A stretch of DNA of 64,000 nucleotides from Streptomyces clavifer (GCA_014651175.1 BMWJ01000017.1:1-64000); one strand, 5' to 3'; numbered from the stretch's first letter, positions 42,740 to 52,592 are shown. Program-made: numbers and translations. Notes: generated from the sequence alone by a model not told the origin.

Positions 42740-43372
42740 TCACCTCGTCCGGCTACCGCTCAGGGGAGAACCCCCTGCGGGATCGTGTCGCGCTCTCCGC
42801 ATCAGGTGGGCAAGCAGGAGGACCGCGGTCTCCATGGCGGTGTCCTGAGGGGCCCCGTGCGCAGCCAGGGCCGCACTGAGCCGTGCCGGCCCGGCGTCGG
42901 ACACATCCAGGTCGTCGAGGAGGGGGAGGAGAAGCAGGAGACGGGCATCGGGATCCTCGGCGCCTTCGGCCGTGGGCGCAGGGCTGCCGGCGATGCGGAT
43001 CAGTTCGAGCCAGGTCAGCCCGGTCCCCGCACGTTCTCCTTCCCGGCCGGCGATCTGTCGTGCGCAGCCCCGGTCCGGACGGGTGAGGAAGCAGTCGATG
43101 CCGTAGTCACCGGGCAGATTGCGGTAGACCACGACGGCCCCGGGGCCGTCTGCCGCAGGTACCCGGAACACGGGCCAGCGGTCCGGGTCGAAGAGGACCT
43201 CGGACAAGGCATCGACATCGGCTCCGTCCTCGCCGAAGCGCTCCGGAGTCGGACGCTCGGTGCTGCCGCCGGCATCGCACATCGCCATGAGGTGGCTCGA
43301 CCAGAAGCCTGGGCGAGCCAGTAGCGGCTCTCCCGCCACCAGTGGGGCGTCTTCGTATCCCTTGATCAGCAC
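42740..43372 (-). CDS. Hypothetical protein, 210 residues
   Basis: A soluble acidic protein starting MLIKGYEDAPLVAGEPLLAR. VLFDPDRWPVFRVPAADGPG and AVVVYRNLPGDYGIDCFLTR follow, then WLELIRIAGSPAPTAEGAED and a helical C-terminus (LLLLLPLLDDLDVSDAGPAR LSAALAAHG). The N-terminal half has the look of SMI1/SUKH-neighbour immunity proteins, but I recognise no firm family. Its stop lies 155 bp from the convergent DUF4873-like gene. Confidence 0.68.
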   Translation of the reverse strand: MLIKGYEDAPLVAGEPLLARPGFWSSHLMAMCDAGGSTERPTPERFGEDGADVDALSEVLFDPDRWPVFRVPAADGPGAVVVYRNLPGDYGIDCFLTRPDRGCARQIAGREGERAGTGLTWLELIRIAGSPAPTAEGAEDPDARLLLLLPLLDDLDVSDAGPARLSAALAAHGAPQDTAMETAVLLLAHLMRRARHDPAGGSPLSGSRTR

Positions 43373-43466
43373 CCCGTCAGCCTGCCACCTGCCACCGAAC
43401 AGTCCGCCCCGGCGATCGGTGCAGAAGGAAGACCCACCGGCTACGGGAGGGTTATCGGGCGCCGCA

Positions 43467-43899
43467 TCACTCGCGCCCCATGCGAGCCAAGCCCAACGAG
43501 CCGCATTTCATGGGCAGTTGGTTGTGGGTGACGGGTCGGCGCTTGGTAAGGCTCCGATCTGTACGCGCCATGTGCTCGGCCGCAGGATCGAGTTGCGCAG
43601 GTCTGCCCGTCCTCCGGCTGACCACGGACCAGGAGTCCGTCTCCAGGAAGTTCGACAACGGCTCATCTTCCAGGGCGCGGAGTTGCTCCGGCATTCGTTC
43701 AAGCGGGAGGCGCCCCGTAGGAGCGAGTCGTTGCCGACGTCGGTACGGCTGCCAGTCGAGTCGTTCAACGACGCCTTGAAGGGCCCGCTCGATCTCGAAC
43801 AGCGGGGTGGCCTGCCCTTCGAAGCTACAGCCGACGCGGCCGAAGACGAGCGCGACCGGCGTCCCGGAACGGAGTGACGTACTCAGCTGACATGGTCAT
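43467..43899 (-). pseudogene. Frameshifted hypothetical gene
   Basis: An initiating frame at ATG 43899 (MTMSAEYVTPF) gives way near 43868 to another frame reading RSGTPVALVFGRVGCSFEGQ, then ATPLFEIERALQGVVERLDW, and ending at TGA 43467. The second frame is preceded by an in-frame stop and has no start. A single-base deletion would join TPF to RSG smoothly. No ribosome site is visible. The family is unknown; it lies upstream of the 210-residue gene on the same strand. Confidence 0.5.
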
Positions 43900-43972
43900 C
43901 GCGGCATCGTCGGACCGCCGGCCCGATCCGGACCCGATCCATGAGGCGCCGGTCGCGGACGCCCCACCACCC

Positions 43973-44878
43973 TCACCCGGGCCCTGCCGTGTCGTCATCG
44001 ACGCGAAGGCCCAGCCCGTCGGCCACCGTGGTCAGGGCCGTTCCCAGCGGGAGAGCGACACGGGTGACGGCGTAGCGGTCCCCCCGGGTCGGGTCCAGGT
44101 TGACGATGAACACCGGTATTCCGTCCTGGGACGCCTGCCGGACGAAGCGCAGCCCGGACATCACCGTCAGTGAAGAACCCAGGACCAGCAGGGAAGCTGC
44201 GCCACGGACCAGTTCACGGCAACGCTCGACCCGCTGCGGGGGCACGGCTTCGCCGAAGAACACCACATCCGGTTTGAGGATGCCGCCGCAGACCGTGCAG
44301 GGCACCACGCGGAAGTCCCCGACCTGTTCGTCGGTGAGGTCGGCGTCACCGTCCGGGTTGATCGCGGCGGCCACGGGCGCGAAGCCCGCATTGGCCTCCT
44401 CCAGCCGTGTGGCGACTTCGCGGCGCGGGCTGAAGGCGCCGCAGGACAGGCAGACAACCCGCTCCAGGCTTCCGTGGAGTTCCACGACGCCCTGACTGCC
44501 CGCAGCATGGTGCAGGCCGTCGACGTTCTGGGTGATCACACCGGAGAGCAGCCCCTGTCGCCCGAACGCGGCCACGGCCCGGTGGCCGGCATTGGGGCGC
44601 GCACGGCCGAAGGTACGCCAGCCGAGGTGACTGCGCGCCCAGTACCGGCGCCGGGCCTGGGTACCGGCGATGAAGTCCTGGTAGGTCATCGGGGTGTGCC
44701 GGCTCAGGCTTCCACCCTCGCCGCGGTAGTCGGGGATACCCGACTCCGTGGAGATGCCCGCCCCGCTGAGCACCAGCACGTCACCTCGGCGCAGCGCGTC
44801 GGCGACCGGCTCCGGATCCGTGGTGCCCGGCGCCAGGTCCTCGGTAGGAGTCCAGCTGAGAGTAGGCCGCATACGCAT
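43973..44878 (-). CDS. Sir2-family NAD-dependent protein deacylase
   Basis: A 301-residue sirtuin. [15 protein letters not shown] (from residue 39) is the NAD-binding signature; [12 protein letters not shown] and VELHGS contain the catalytic histidine (H135). CLSCG (C143, C146) and CTVCGG form the zinc site. [19 protein letters not shown] and [11 protein letters not shown] complete the Rossmann part. It is expected to remove acyl groups from lysines in the cytoplasm; targets unknown. Start at ATG 44878 (GGGGGC upstream). Confidence 0.93.
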   Translation of the reverse strand: MRMRPTLSWTPTEDLAPGTTDPEPVADALRRGDVLVLSGAGISTESGIPDYRGEGGSLSRHTPMTYQDFIAGTQARRRYWARSHLGWRTFGRARPNAGHRAVAAFGRQGLLSGVITQNVDGLHHAAGSQGVVELHGSLERVVCLSCGAFSPRREVATRLEEANAGFAPVAAAINPDGDADLTDEQVGDFRVVPCTVCGGILKPDVVFFGEAVPPQRVERCRELVRGAASLLVLGSSLTVMSGLRFVRQASQDGIPVFIVNLDPTRGDRYAVTRVALPLGTALTTVADGLGLRVDDDTAGPG

Positions 44879-45544
44879 GCCCCCAGAGTACGGAACAGGC
44901 CGCCCTGTACTCCGCCGGCGCTGCGGCGGCCGGTGGCGGGAGGCGGCGCACGAGGCCGTCATCAGCCCTTGAGGCTGCCTGCGCCTGCGCCTGCTCGGGA
45001 GAGGCAAGAAGATCTTCACCGGCGCGTTTCGTTTGCGGACGGCAGCTCCAGCGCTCCCCGGCCTCGCTCCCGGTGCTCGTACTGCCGGGCCACGGGCTCC
45101 GGACGGGCATCGCACCGGTCCGGGGCTTCCGCATGATCGAGGCGCCGTCTGCACGGCACTGTCCAGGGCCCGGTTCTCAGCCCGCCCTCCCGTGCGGGCA
45201 TCGCAGGGAGGCTCCGCCTCGGCGGTACCGTGGCCAAGCGCATCAGCTCCATCCGCACCGAGCCGGGTCTGCCCCGGGGCAGGTGGCGACCACCGGCGGA
45301 TGCCGGCCGGGCTGAGGTTCCTGGAAGGATGGCTGACCTCCAGGCGTTCACCGAAGGCCTGGCCAGGAGGCGAGAGCCTCGGTGTACGGGGTCAACGGAA
45401 CCGGGTAACGTCTGGGTCATGTTCTTCCACACACCGATTTACCGGTGAGAGCGTGATGGGCCCCTGCTGACGTCCCTCGACGTCGCCGCAACCGTCCCCC
45501 ACCGATGAATCCTTAGATCACTTCACATTATTTCGGGAGAACCC
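44879..45544. other. Long gap upstream of the DUF6243 gene, nothing assigned
   Basis: 666 bases between the Sir2 start and the DUF6243 start. Frames are open on both strands but none has a ribosome site or family motif. The last 40 bases are AT-richer (CACTTCACATTATTTC) and probably contain the DUF6243 promoter or leader. Confidence 0.35.
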
Positions 45545-45760
45545 ATGACCGTGAGCAAGAACATCAACAACCCCGTGGGTATGGGCGGCGGCCAGCGCAA
45601 GAGGCTGTCCCGTGCCGAACGGCAGAACAACGGTCCGCACCGCAACCTCGACCGCCAGGGTGCAGCAGACCAGAAGGCGGAGCTGGTGCGCAAGATGCGC
45701 GAGAAGGCAGGCACAGCTGAGGGCGCCGGGCAGACGGGCGACGACACCGCACAGAGCTGA
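45545..45760 (+). CDS. DUF6243-type small basic protein
   Basis: A 71-residue hydrophilic protein: MTVSKNINNPVGMGGGQRKR LSRAERQNNGPHRNLDRQGA, then ADQKAELVRKMREKAGTAEG. It matches the short Streptomyces family known as DUF6243, rich in Asn/Arg and probably disordered, with a helix near the C-terminus. A good ribosome site (CGGGAGAACCC) precedes the ATG. Role unknown. Confidence 0.82.
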   Translation: MTVSKNINNPVGMGGGQRKRLSRAERQNNGPHRNLDRQGAADQKAELVRKMREKAGTAEGAGQTGDDTAQS

Positions 45761-46536
45761 GGCAGCGCTCCGCAGTGTGAGGTCGAGGAGACACCGAGTG
45801 ACACCGGCCTCCCGGAGTGAGGTGTCGCCGCCAGGAGTCACCGGAGCAGGCGGCGGTCACTGGAGGCGCCCGGGGTGTCGTGGCGCCATACGCAGCCCCG
45901 GCGGAGGCTTCCTGCGAGGGCACCGCGGGCACCGTGCGACGCGACAGCGTTCCAACGGCTGCGCAGACGTCGAAGCCGTGCGACCCAACGATGGATTCCG
46001 AGCCCGGCACCGTGCCGAACGCCGCGGCGGGCCATAGTCGGCTTGGTGCTTCCGCCGGTCAGGGGGCCGCGATCGGGATGCCCTGTATGCCGTGGGTGGT
46101 GTGGTCACTGCTGCCCGGTCGTGCGCGGCCGGCCGGGCTGGGTCCGCCTACGGGTCCCGCTGGGCGGCCCGGACGGGGGAGGAGTCGATCAGCCCTGGTA
46201 CGAAGCGGGCAAGGGGGCCGCTGCGGCGGATCCGTCGCCCCGGCGGCGGGTGGAAGAACGCCGTGGGCCCTGACCAGTACTGCTCGCGTCGGTGGAACCG
46301 GACATGAGCGGGGCCCGGGGCCCGGGGCCCGATGGTCAGCAAGCTCGGCGGAGTCGGAAGCCGCGCTTCGCCGGCCGCTCTCCGACGTAGCTGAGCGACA
46401 GGTCGGCTGCCGTCAAGTCGGCACGCTGAAAGGGCAGTTGGTCCCACCGGCTTAGTGGTGTAGACCTTGCGTCCCGTTGTTGCTGCTGCCACCCTTGACC
46501 GCGCTCGGACATCCGGCCCGCGACAGGAGTGCCCGT
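45761..46536. other. Long gap, nothing assigned
   Basis: 776 bases. On the minus strand HVRFHRREQYWSGPTAFFHP near 46245-46305 looks protein-like but has no identifiable family or start. A GGGGCCCGGGGCCC-type GC repeat lies near 46310-46330. Confidence 0.35.
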
Positions 46537-46740
46537 ATGCCCAACCGCGCCCCGCTTTCCCGTCGCCGGTTCCTCGGAGCCGCCGGTGTCCTCGGTGGGC
46601 CCGGTACCGCCAGGGCTGCCGGGAATGACGTCCTGCCCATCGGCTGGCAGAGACTGGGGTCGTATCCGGGCACCGATGCCGCCGGGAAGCGGGTGACGGC
46701 GATCCTTGCGGGGAGCTCCCGCCCGGAGGCGTGTGCTTAC
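46537..46740 (+). pseudogene. 5' fragment of a Tat-secreted protein gene
   Basis: ATG 46537 follows a good ribosome site (AGGAG, 7-base spacing). It opens with a twin-arginine signal MPNRAPLSRRRFLGAAGVLG, then GNDVLPIGWQRLGSYPGTDA AGKRVTAILAG. The frame then runs into the antisense of the dienelactone-hydrolase gene (to a stop at 46884), where the sequence no longer looks natural. The 3' part therefore appears lost at a deletion junction near 46720-46740. Confidence 0.55.
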
Positions 46741-47498
46741 AGCTCGGTTTCCGAGCCTGAGTCCCAGCTGCTGACGAGGGCGCGGTCCAGGAGCGGGAGC
46801 AGGTGGTCCCAGTGGCGCCTGAGCCCCGCTGCGCTGAAGGCGTCGGTGTCGGACATGGTGAAGCCGTGGGCGGTGCCGGGATAGACCTCGGAGGTGTAGT
46901 CGACACCAGCAGCATCCAGGAGCTGGTTGAGCTTGCCGAGGGCCTCGGGCGTCATGTCGCTTTCGGCATGGCCGAGGTGGACCTGTGCGGTGAGCGCGGA
47001 AAGGAGGTCGGGCCCGACGGCGCCCACGGGGCCGTGGAATGCGGCGACGGCGGCCACCTGGGCGGGGCGGGCCGCAGCGGTGCGCATCGCCAGAAGGCCG
47101 CCTATGCAGTAGCCGGTCACCGCGACCGGTCCGGCTGCGACCTCGGGCCGGGCGGCGAGGAACTCCAGATAGGCGTCGGCATCGCTCAGGACGCGTTCGG
47201 CGGTGTGTGCCTCGATCAGAGGCATCAACTGGGCCATGATCCGGGGCCGTACCTCCTCCCCGATGTGTCCGGGAAGTTCGATCACCGGTGCCGGACCGTG
47301 TCGGTGGAAGACGTTGGGGACGAGCACGTAGTACCCGTGCCCGGCCAGTTCCTGGGCCAGTTCACGCAGTACGGGCCGAACGCCGAAGCCGTCCGCGTAC
47401 ATCAGCACCCCTGGGCGTCTCGTGCCGCGGTCGGGGAAGGCGGCGAACGCGTCGGCCTGACCGTCCGCGGTGGGAATCTGCAGCGTCTTGGTGGGCAT
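46737..47498 (-). CDS. Dienelactone-hydrolase-family protein
   Basis: A 253-residue alpha/beta hydrolase. LQIPTADGQADAFAAFPDRG and PGVLMYADGFGVRPVLRELA begin the fold. VAVTGYCIGGLLAMRTAA has Cys131 as nucleophile, as in true dienelactone hydrolase. EVYPGTAHGFTM supplies the catalytic histidine. Such enzymes hydrolyse dienelactones or other small esters. No aromatic ring-cleavage genes adjoin it, so the substrate is open. An excellent ribosome site (ACAGGAGGATTC) precedes ATG 47498. Confidence 0.92.
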   Translation of the reverse strand: MPTKTLQIPTADGQADAFAAFPDRGTRRPGVLMYADGFGVRPVLRELAQELAGHGYYVLVPNVFHRHGPAPVIELPGHIGEEVRPRIMAQLMPLIEAHTAERVLSDADAYLEFLAARPEVAAGPVAVTGYCIGGLLAMRTAAARPAQVAAVAAFHGPVGAVGPDLLSALTAQVHLGHAESDMTPEALGKLNQLLDAAGVDYTSEVYPGTAHGFTMSDTDAFSAAGLRRHWDHLLPLLDRALVSSWDSGSETEL

Positions 47499-47841
47499 GA
47501 ATCCTCCTGTCGTGGTGATCGTGTCGAACCTTCGGTCTCCACACGACGGAGGCGGAGCCCGCGCAGGAGCGCACGATCCTCCATCGAACAGCGGGCCCAC
47601 ACCGACCCGTACGGCACTCAGAGGAGCACCGGGTCACCAATCCGTGCGTGGCGCGATGCCGTCCCGGTAATCATCTTCGCAAGGTACTCCACCGAACAAC
47701 GCCGACGCCGGCACTCGGGCCCCCATGCGGCATCAGCCGGACAACACCCGCTGGTCCGGGGGATACTTCGACGGGTGGGTCGGGGGGCGTTTCTCCGGAG
47801 TGGCTCCGGAGCCCGGGGGACGTGCCCGCGCGGGAGGGCGC
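47499..47841. other. Divergent gap between dienelactone hydrolase and PH-like genes
   Basis: 343 bases expected to contain both promoters; none is called. The frame of the PH-like gene is open back to an ATG at 47725, but that stretch is Gly/Arg-rich and unlike the rest. Confidence 0.35.
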
Positions 47842-48603
47842 ATGACTGGTTGGTGGCTGAGGAAGCACACAGGCGGGAAGACGGTGCCGGAGGCCGCGGG
47901 GCCCGAGTCCCCGGCCGATCCGGTGTACGGGACCCTGCCGGGGGAGGTCGTCGGGCCTGGCGGGCCACGGGCGGTGACGCTGTCCGTGCTCGGCGACGGT
48001 GTGGTGCTGACCGCGGACGAGAGCACCGAAGACCCCCGCACATATCGCTGGGCGGACGTCGCCCACATGTGGTGCGCCAACGATGTCGACGGCAGCCTCG
48101 TGCCGGACGGCACGGTGGTCACGCAGTGGATCCACCTGTGGCGGCTGGAGTTCACCGACGGCACGGTCGTCGCCCTGAGACTGGCAGACCCGCCCGTGGC
48201 CACACCCGAGTCCGTCTTCCGGTCCGGCAGGATCTCCCCTTCGGCCCCCTCCGCCATCGCGCCGCTTCTGGCCCGCATCGGCGATCCGGTGACCGAACTG
48301 CACCTGGTCAGGGCAAGGGCATCCCTCGCGGCCGGCGGCCAGGTGGAGTTCGGCCCGCTGACCGCCACCTCGGACGGGCTGCGCCACGACGGCCGGCAGA
48401 TCCCCTGGCGCGACATCACCTCCTGCCGCTACAGCGTCATCATCGCCGACGAGGACGAGAGCGAGCTGGGCGCGATGCTCCGCATGGAGTACCGGGTCGA
48501 AGGCGGCGCGTACGGGATCCCGTTCGGCTGGCTGCGGTTGCCGGCACTGGAGGTACCGGACATGGGCGTCGTGGTGCGGCTCGCCGACGAGAACCGCACG
48601 TAG
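47842..48603 (+). CDS. PH-like domain protein, unknown
   Basis: A 253-residue soluble protein. AVTLSVLGDGVVLTADESTE, YRWADVAHMWCANDV, LWRLEFTDGTVVALRLADPP and a second copy GPLTATSDGLRHDGRQIPWR DITSCRYSV have the strand pattern of paired PH-like domains (as in DUF6585-type proteins). The central helix LLARIGDPVTELHLVRARAS separates them. Start at ATG 47842 after GGGAGGGCGC. No signal peptide. Function unknown. Confidence 0.7.
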   Translation: MTGWWLRKHTGGKTVPEAAGPESPADPVYGTLPGEVVGPGGPRAVTLSVLGDGVVLTADESTEDPRTYRWADVAHMWCANDVDGSLVPDGTVVTQWIHLWRLEFTDGTVVALRLADPPVATPESVFRSGRISPSAPSAIAPLLARIGDPVTELHLVRARASLAAGGQVEFGPLTATSDGLRHDGRQIPWRDITSCRYSVIIADEDESELGAMLRMEYRVEGGAYGIPFGWLRLPALEVPDMGVVVRLADENRT

Positions 48604-48850
48604 TCGACGGCGGGCTCGAACGGCAGGAACGGGTGGGAGGCACGTCCGGACTCCGACGGTGCTGAGACGCCCGACCGGGCACCGGTTCACCGGCCGGCGG
48701 AACGATCTCCGCCCCGAAGCCGGGCCATTGGCGGGGGCCGGAGTGGTTGGCGCCGGCTCGGTGCGGTGGGCAGCCGTCTGAGCTGGGCGGAAGGCACCGC
48801 TCCGGGACGCGTCCGGTCCTCTAAAGGATGAACACTGGCCGGATATCCGT

Positions 48851-50887
48851 ATGCCGTGGTCAGCGAGTCCGCACGCTGCTGCTGTGCACAAGACGACTAA
48901 CGATCACGACAGGCGTCGGCGGACCGGGGACGTCCGTGTGGGGAAACAACGGCAAGGCCAGGACGCCCCTACGGACGCGGTGGACCCCGCAGTTGGCGGG
49001 CGCCGCCGCGCAGCGCTGAGCAAGCAGGCGCGGTACTGGTTCGACAACACGCTGGCAGGCGGGGCCGCCGCCCTCATCGGGTGGCTCGCCGTCGCGTGCC
49101 TGGTCATCGTCGTCCCGGCGAGCGCCGTGCTGGTGTGGACGGACGACAGGGCCCCCGACGACCGGTGGGCGAAGGCCGCAGCGGTGTGGCGGAGCGTCGG
49201 ACAGACTCTCCGACTGGGTGGAGAAGCCGGTTCGCCCCTGCGCGTGGCCCTGTCCGTCCTCCTCGCCCTGGTCGCCCTCTTCTACGTGTCCACCCTCGTC
49301 AGCCTGATCACTGCCGCGATCACCGAGAAGCTCCTCGCGCTCAGACGCGGCCACTCCACCGTCCTGGAGGAGGGGCACACCGTTGTTCTCGGCTGGTCCG
49401 ACCAGATCTTCACCGTCGTGGCCGAGATCGCGGAGGCCAACACCAACCAGGGACGGAGAGCCATCGTCGTCCTGGCCGACCGGGACAAGACGGATATGGA
49501 GGAGGAGTTGCGCACCGAGGCGGGTGATACGGGGGGCACCCGGATCATCTGCCGAAACGGACGCCCGACGGACCCGGTCGCACTCGAGCGGGTCAGCCCG
49601 GCCACGGCGGACGTCGTCCTCGTGCTACCGCGCGACGAACCCGACGAGGACGCGGAGATCGTCAAGAACCTGCTGTCCCTCCGGGCAGTGATCGATGACG
49701 ACTGCCGCGCCCGAATCCTGGCCGTGGTGCGGGACAGCCGCTATCGGCTCGCCGCCACGCTCGCCGCGGGACCGGGAGCATTCGTCCTGGAGATCGACGA
49801 CATCACCGCACGGCTCGTGGCGCAGTGCGCCCGGCAGCCCGGACTGTCGCTCGTCTACCAGGAGTTGCTCGACTTCGCCGGGGACGAGTTCTACGTCGTC
49901 GACGCACCGGCACAGGCCGGCCGCACCTACGGCGAGGCTCAGACGGCCTATGTGACATCGACTGTGGTCGGCATCGTAAGGGCGGACGGGGCGCTGCGGC
50001 TCCACCCGACGCCCGACGCCCGGCTGTGCGCCGATGACCGGCTCGTCGTGATCGCGGAGGACGACGACACCACGGTGGAAGCCCACGAGCCCGCGGCCGT
50101 CGACACGTCGGTGATCGTGTCCCGGCCACCGACGGTGGTACGCCCCGAACGCATGCTCCTGCTGGGGTGGAACCGCCGTGCACGCCGCATCGTGCGTCAC
50201 TTGTCCGACCACGTCGCTCCCGGTTCGGTCCTGCACGTGGTGGCGGACGGCGAGGAGCTCACCGCAGCGGAGGCAGGGGCCGCAGTGCCGCAGGCCTCCG
50301 CCGGTCTGACGGTCGAACTTCGCCGTGGAGACCCCGCGCTGCCGGAGACGGTGAACGCCTTGGACGTCGCCACGTACGACGGTGTCATCGTCCTCGGACC
50401 GGACCGTGGGACCTGTGGCGGTGCACCGGACGACCGCACACTCGTCACCCTGCTGCTCCTGCGCGATCTGGAACGCACGTCGGGGAGCCCGGTCGCCGTG
50501 GTCACCGAGATGACCGATGACCGCAACACGGCGATCGCGCCGGTCGGCCCCGGCGCCGACTTCATCGTCAGCGGCAAACTCGTGGGCCTCCTGATGTCCC
50601 AGATCTCACAGAACTGGCATCTCGCCGAACTGTTCGAGGAACTCCTTGCGCCCGGCGGCAACACGATCCAGCTCAGGCCGGCCGGCCATTACGTGAGGGC
50701 GGGGTGTACGGCGTCCTTCGCCACCGTCGTCGAGTCCGCTTCGCGCCGAGGGGAGTGCGCGATCGGTTACCGGAGCCGTGACCGTGCGACGACCGGCCCC
50801 GACTACGGAGTACGGGTCAATCCCCGCAAGACGGACGTCCGGCGCTGGAACGGGAACGACGATGTCATCGTGATCACCCGGCTCTGA
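48851..50887 (+). CDS. CASTOR/POLLUX-type ion channel with RCK-like domains
   Basis: A 678-residue membrane protein. The basic N-terminus is followed by two hydrophobic segments, about residues 68-92 (AALIGWLAVACLVIVVPASA) and 130-155 (ALSVLLALVALFYVSTLVSL). HTVVLGWSDQIFTVVAEIAE AN is the first RCK-type domain (about 175-330), and MLLLGWNRRARRIVRHLSDH starts the second (about 435-560). This is the layout of the CASTOR/POLLUX family, calcium-related channels in plants. In Streptomyces the ion is unknown. The start is uncertain: ATG 48851 or GTGs at 48887 or later, as the first 50 residues look non-conserved. Confidence 0.87.
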   Translation: MPWSASPHAAAVHKTTNDHDRRRRTGDVRVGKQRQGQDAPTDAVDPAVGGRRRAALSKQARYWFDNTLAGGAAALIGWLAVACLVIVVPASAVLVWTDDRAPDDRWAKAAAVWRSVGQTLRLGGEAGSPLRVALSVLLALVALFYVSTLVSLITAAITEKLLALRRGHSTVLEEGHTVVLGWSDQIFTVVAEIAEANTNQGRRAIVVLADRDKTDMEEELRTEAGDTGGTRIICRNGRPTDPVALERVSPATADVVLVLPRDEPDEDAEIVKNLLSLRAVIDDDCRARILAVVRDSRYRLAATLAAGPGAFVLEIDDITARLVAQCARQPGLSLVYQELLDFAGDEFYVVDAPAQAGRTYGEAQTAYVTSTVVGIVRADGALRLHPTPDARLCADDRLVVIAEDDDTTVEAHEPAAVDTSVIVSRPPTVVRPERMLLLGWNRRARRIVRHLSDHVAPGSVLHVVADGEELTAAEAGAAVPQASAGLTVELRRGDPALPETVNALDVATYDGVIVLGPDRGTCGGAPDDRTLVTLLLLRDLERTSGSPVAVVTEMTDDRNTAIAPVGPGADFIVSGKLVGLLMSQISQNWHLAELFEELLAPGGNTIQLRPAGHYVRAGCTASFATVVESASRRGECAIGYRSRDRATTGPDYGVRVNPRKTDVRRWNGNDDVIVITRL

Positions 50888-50894
50888 CCTCGTG

Positions 50895-50930
50895 CGGGCG
50901 GCCGGCGCGTTGGTTCGCGGCGGTCGCCCG
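50895..50930. terminator. Hairpin between the convergent channel and phosphatase genes
   Basis: Arms 50895-50909 and 50916-50930 (CGGGCGGCCGGCGCG and CGCGGCGGTCGCCCG) pair with two mismatches around TTGGTT. Confidence 0.6.
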
Positions 50931-50978
50931 ACGTCGACAGTGCCGGGCGCCTGCGCGACACGGCGGCGGACGAGGCGG

Positions 50979-52208
50979 TCACAGACGAATGATGACCAGC
51001 GCGGTGTCGTCGGCGCTGCCCGTCGGCGGGAGGAGGTCGCCCAGGAGAGCATCGGCCAAGGCCTCCGGGTGAGCTCGTCCGTGGCGGACGAGGGCCCTGC
51101 CGAGACGGGCCAGGCCGACGTCGATGTCCTCGTGGCGGCGCTCGATCAGGCCATCGGTGTACAGGGCCAGGGTGGCACCCTCGGTGAACGGTGTCGTGGC
51201 CTCGGGCCTGGGGACGTGTTCGGGCCGGGCGCCGAGAGGCGGGTCGGTCGCCCGGTCGAGGAAGATCACGGTGCCGTCGGCGCGGAGCAGGGCGGGGGGC
51301 GGATGGCCCGCACTGCTGTAGGTGATGGTGTGCGTGGTCCAGTCGATGAAGGTCTTCACCACGGTGGTCGACTCGGCGCCGTCGACATGACGGGCGTACA
51401 GGCCGAGCGCCTCCAGGGCACGGGCCGGGCCGTCGGCGACACGGGCCGCTGCGCTCAGCGCGCTGCGCAGCTGTCCCATGACACACGCCGCCTTGAGGCC
51501 GTGGCCGACCACGTCGCCGACAGCCACCGCGATGCGGTCGCCAGGCAGGTCGACCAGGTCGTACCAGTCACCGCACACATTCAGGGTGCCGACGGCGGGC
51601 TGGTAGCGGACTGCTGCCCGATGGTGTCCGACCGGTGTGGGGGCAGGCAGCATCGCCTCCTGCAGGGCGATGGCGACCTCGCGGTCGCGTGCATGGGCCC
51701 TGCGCAGGCGTTCGTTGACATCCTGGAGCTCACGGGCGCGGGTGTAGAGCTCGGCTTCCAGTACGCGGGCACGGCTGCTGCTGCCGTGCCCGCCACGGGC
51801 GTGGATGAGTTCGGTTACTTCCTCCACCCGGTGCACGATCAGCAGCACGTTCCCGTCCGGGCCGAGCACGGGTGCGTTGACCGGGCTCCAGAAGTGCTGC
51901 ACCCACCGGCCCGGCCGCTCGCGGTCCTCGATGTCGTAGCGCAGCAGAGCCATCGTGTCGCGCTCGCCGGTGGCGACGACGCGCAGCATCGACGCCTGGG
52001 TCTCCCGCATGCCGGCGGCTGCCGGATCATTGGGGTTCTCGGGGAACACATCGAAGATGTACCGGCCCAGGAGCTGCTCACGAGTGCGCCCGGCCAGGCG
52101 GAGGAAGTCCTCATTCGCGTCGGCGTACACCAGGTCGGGGGTGAGCAGAGCCACTATGCCCGGGAGGGCGTGGAAGACCTCCGAGTAGTCGATCTGTGGT
52201 TCCCTCAT
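50979..52208 (-). CDS. PAS-SpoIIE serine/threonine phosphatase
   Basis: A 409-residue protein. The N-terminal PAS domain (about 5-130) reads SEVFHALPGIVALLTPDLVY, LLGRYIFDVFPENP and WVQHFWSPVNAPVLGPDGNV. A coiled linker ends REVAIALQEAMLPAPTPVGH. The SpoIIE/PP2C catalytic domain (about 190-409) has NVCGDWYDLVDLPGDRIAVA VGDVVGHG with metal aspartates, TYSSAGHPPPALL and LALYTDGLIERRHEDID, ending GSADDTALVIIRL. It probably dephosphorylates an anti-anti-sigma factor in response to a PAS-sensed cue. Start at ATG 52208. Confidence 0.93.
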   Translation of the reverse strand: MREPQIDYSEVFHALPGIVALLTPDLVYADANEDFLRLAGRTREQLLGRYIFDVFPENPNDPAAAGMRETQASMLRVVATGERDTMALLRYDIEDRERPGRWVQHFWSPVNAPVLGPDGNVLLIVHRVEEVTELIHARGGHGSSSRARVLEAELYTRARELQDVNERLRRAHARDREVAIALQEAMLPAPTPVGHHRAAVRYQPAVGTLNVCGDWYDLVDLPGDRIAVAVGDVVGHGLKAACVMGQLRSALSAAARVADGPARALEALGLYARHVDGAESTTVVKTFIDWTTHTITYSSAGHPPPALLRADGTVIFLDRATDPPLGARPEHVPRPEATTPFTEGATLALYTDGLIERRHEDIDVGLARLGRALVRHGRAHPEALADALLGDLLPPTGSADDTALVIIRL

Positions 52209-52592
52209 GTACTGGCCGCCTCGGTGCCGACTGGTGCTGGGCAGTCTCACAATAGGACAGAACGGGATACTTGTTTGTCGGGCGGTGGCCGGTCTTATGG
52301 GTGATCTGTTCCGAGAGGTCCAGTGGTTCGAGCGTGGGCGCCGCTCACCCACGCTCCGGCGCCGTCATGGCGAGGGCCTGCCGTTCGTATCGATGAGCGA
52401 AGGCGGAATGATGTCGGCTCACACGGCTGAAGCCGAAACCCGTCCAGACGGAACCTGGCGGCGGCGTGCGTCCATGGTGCCGCCTCTGTGGTGCCGGGCA
52501 CTCACCCGGTCGCCGGTGTGCGCGTCGAGCACGACCGCCGTTGCCCCGGACCGGCCCCCCCGCCACACAGGCAGCCAGGGGGACTCGGTTGG

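Noticed and set aside
46803-48665. 620-codon open frame on the plus strand
   Set aside because: It spans the antisense of dienelactone hydrolase and an alternative frame of the PH-like gene; no conserved segment.
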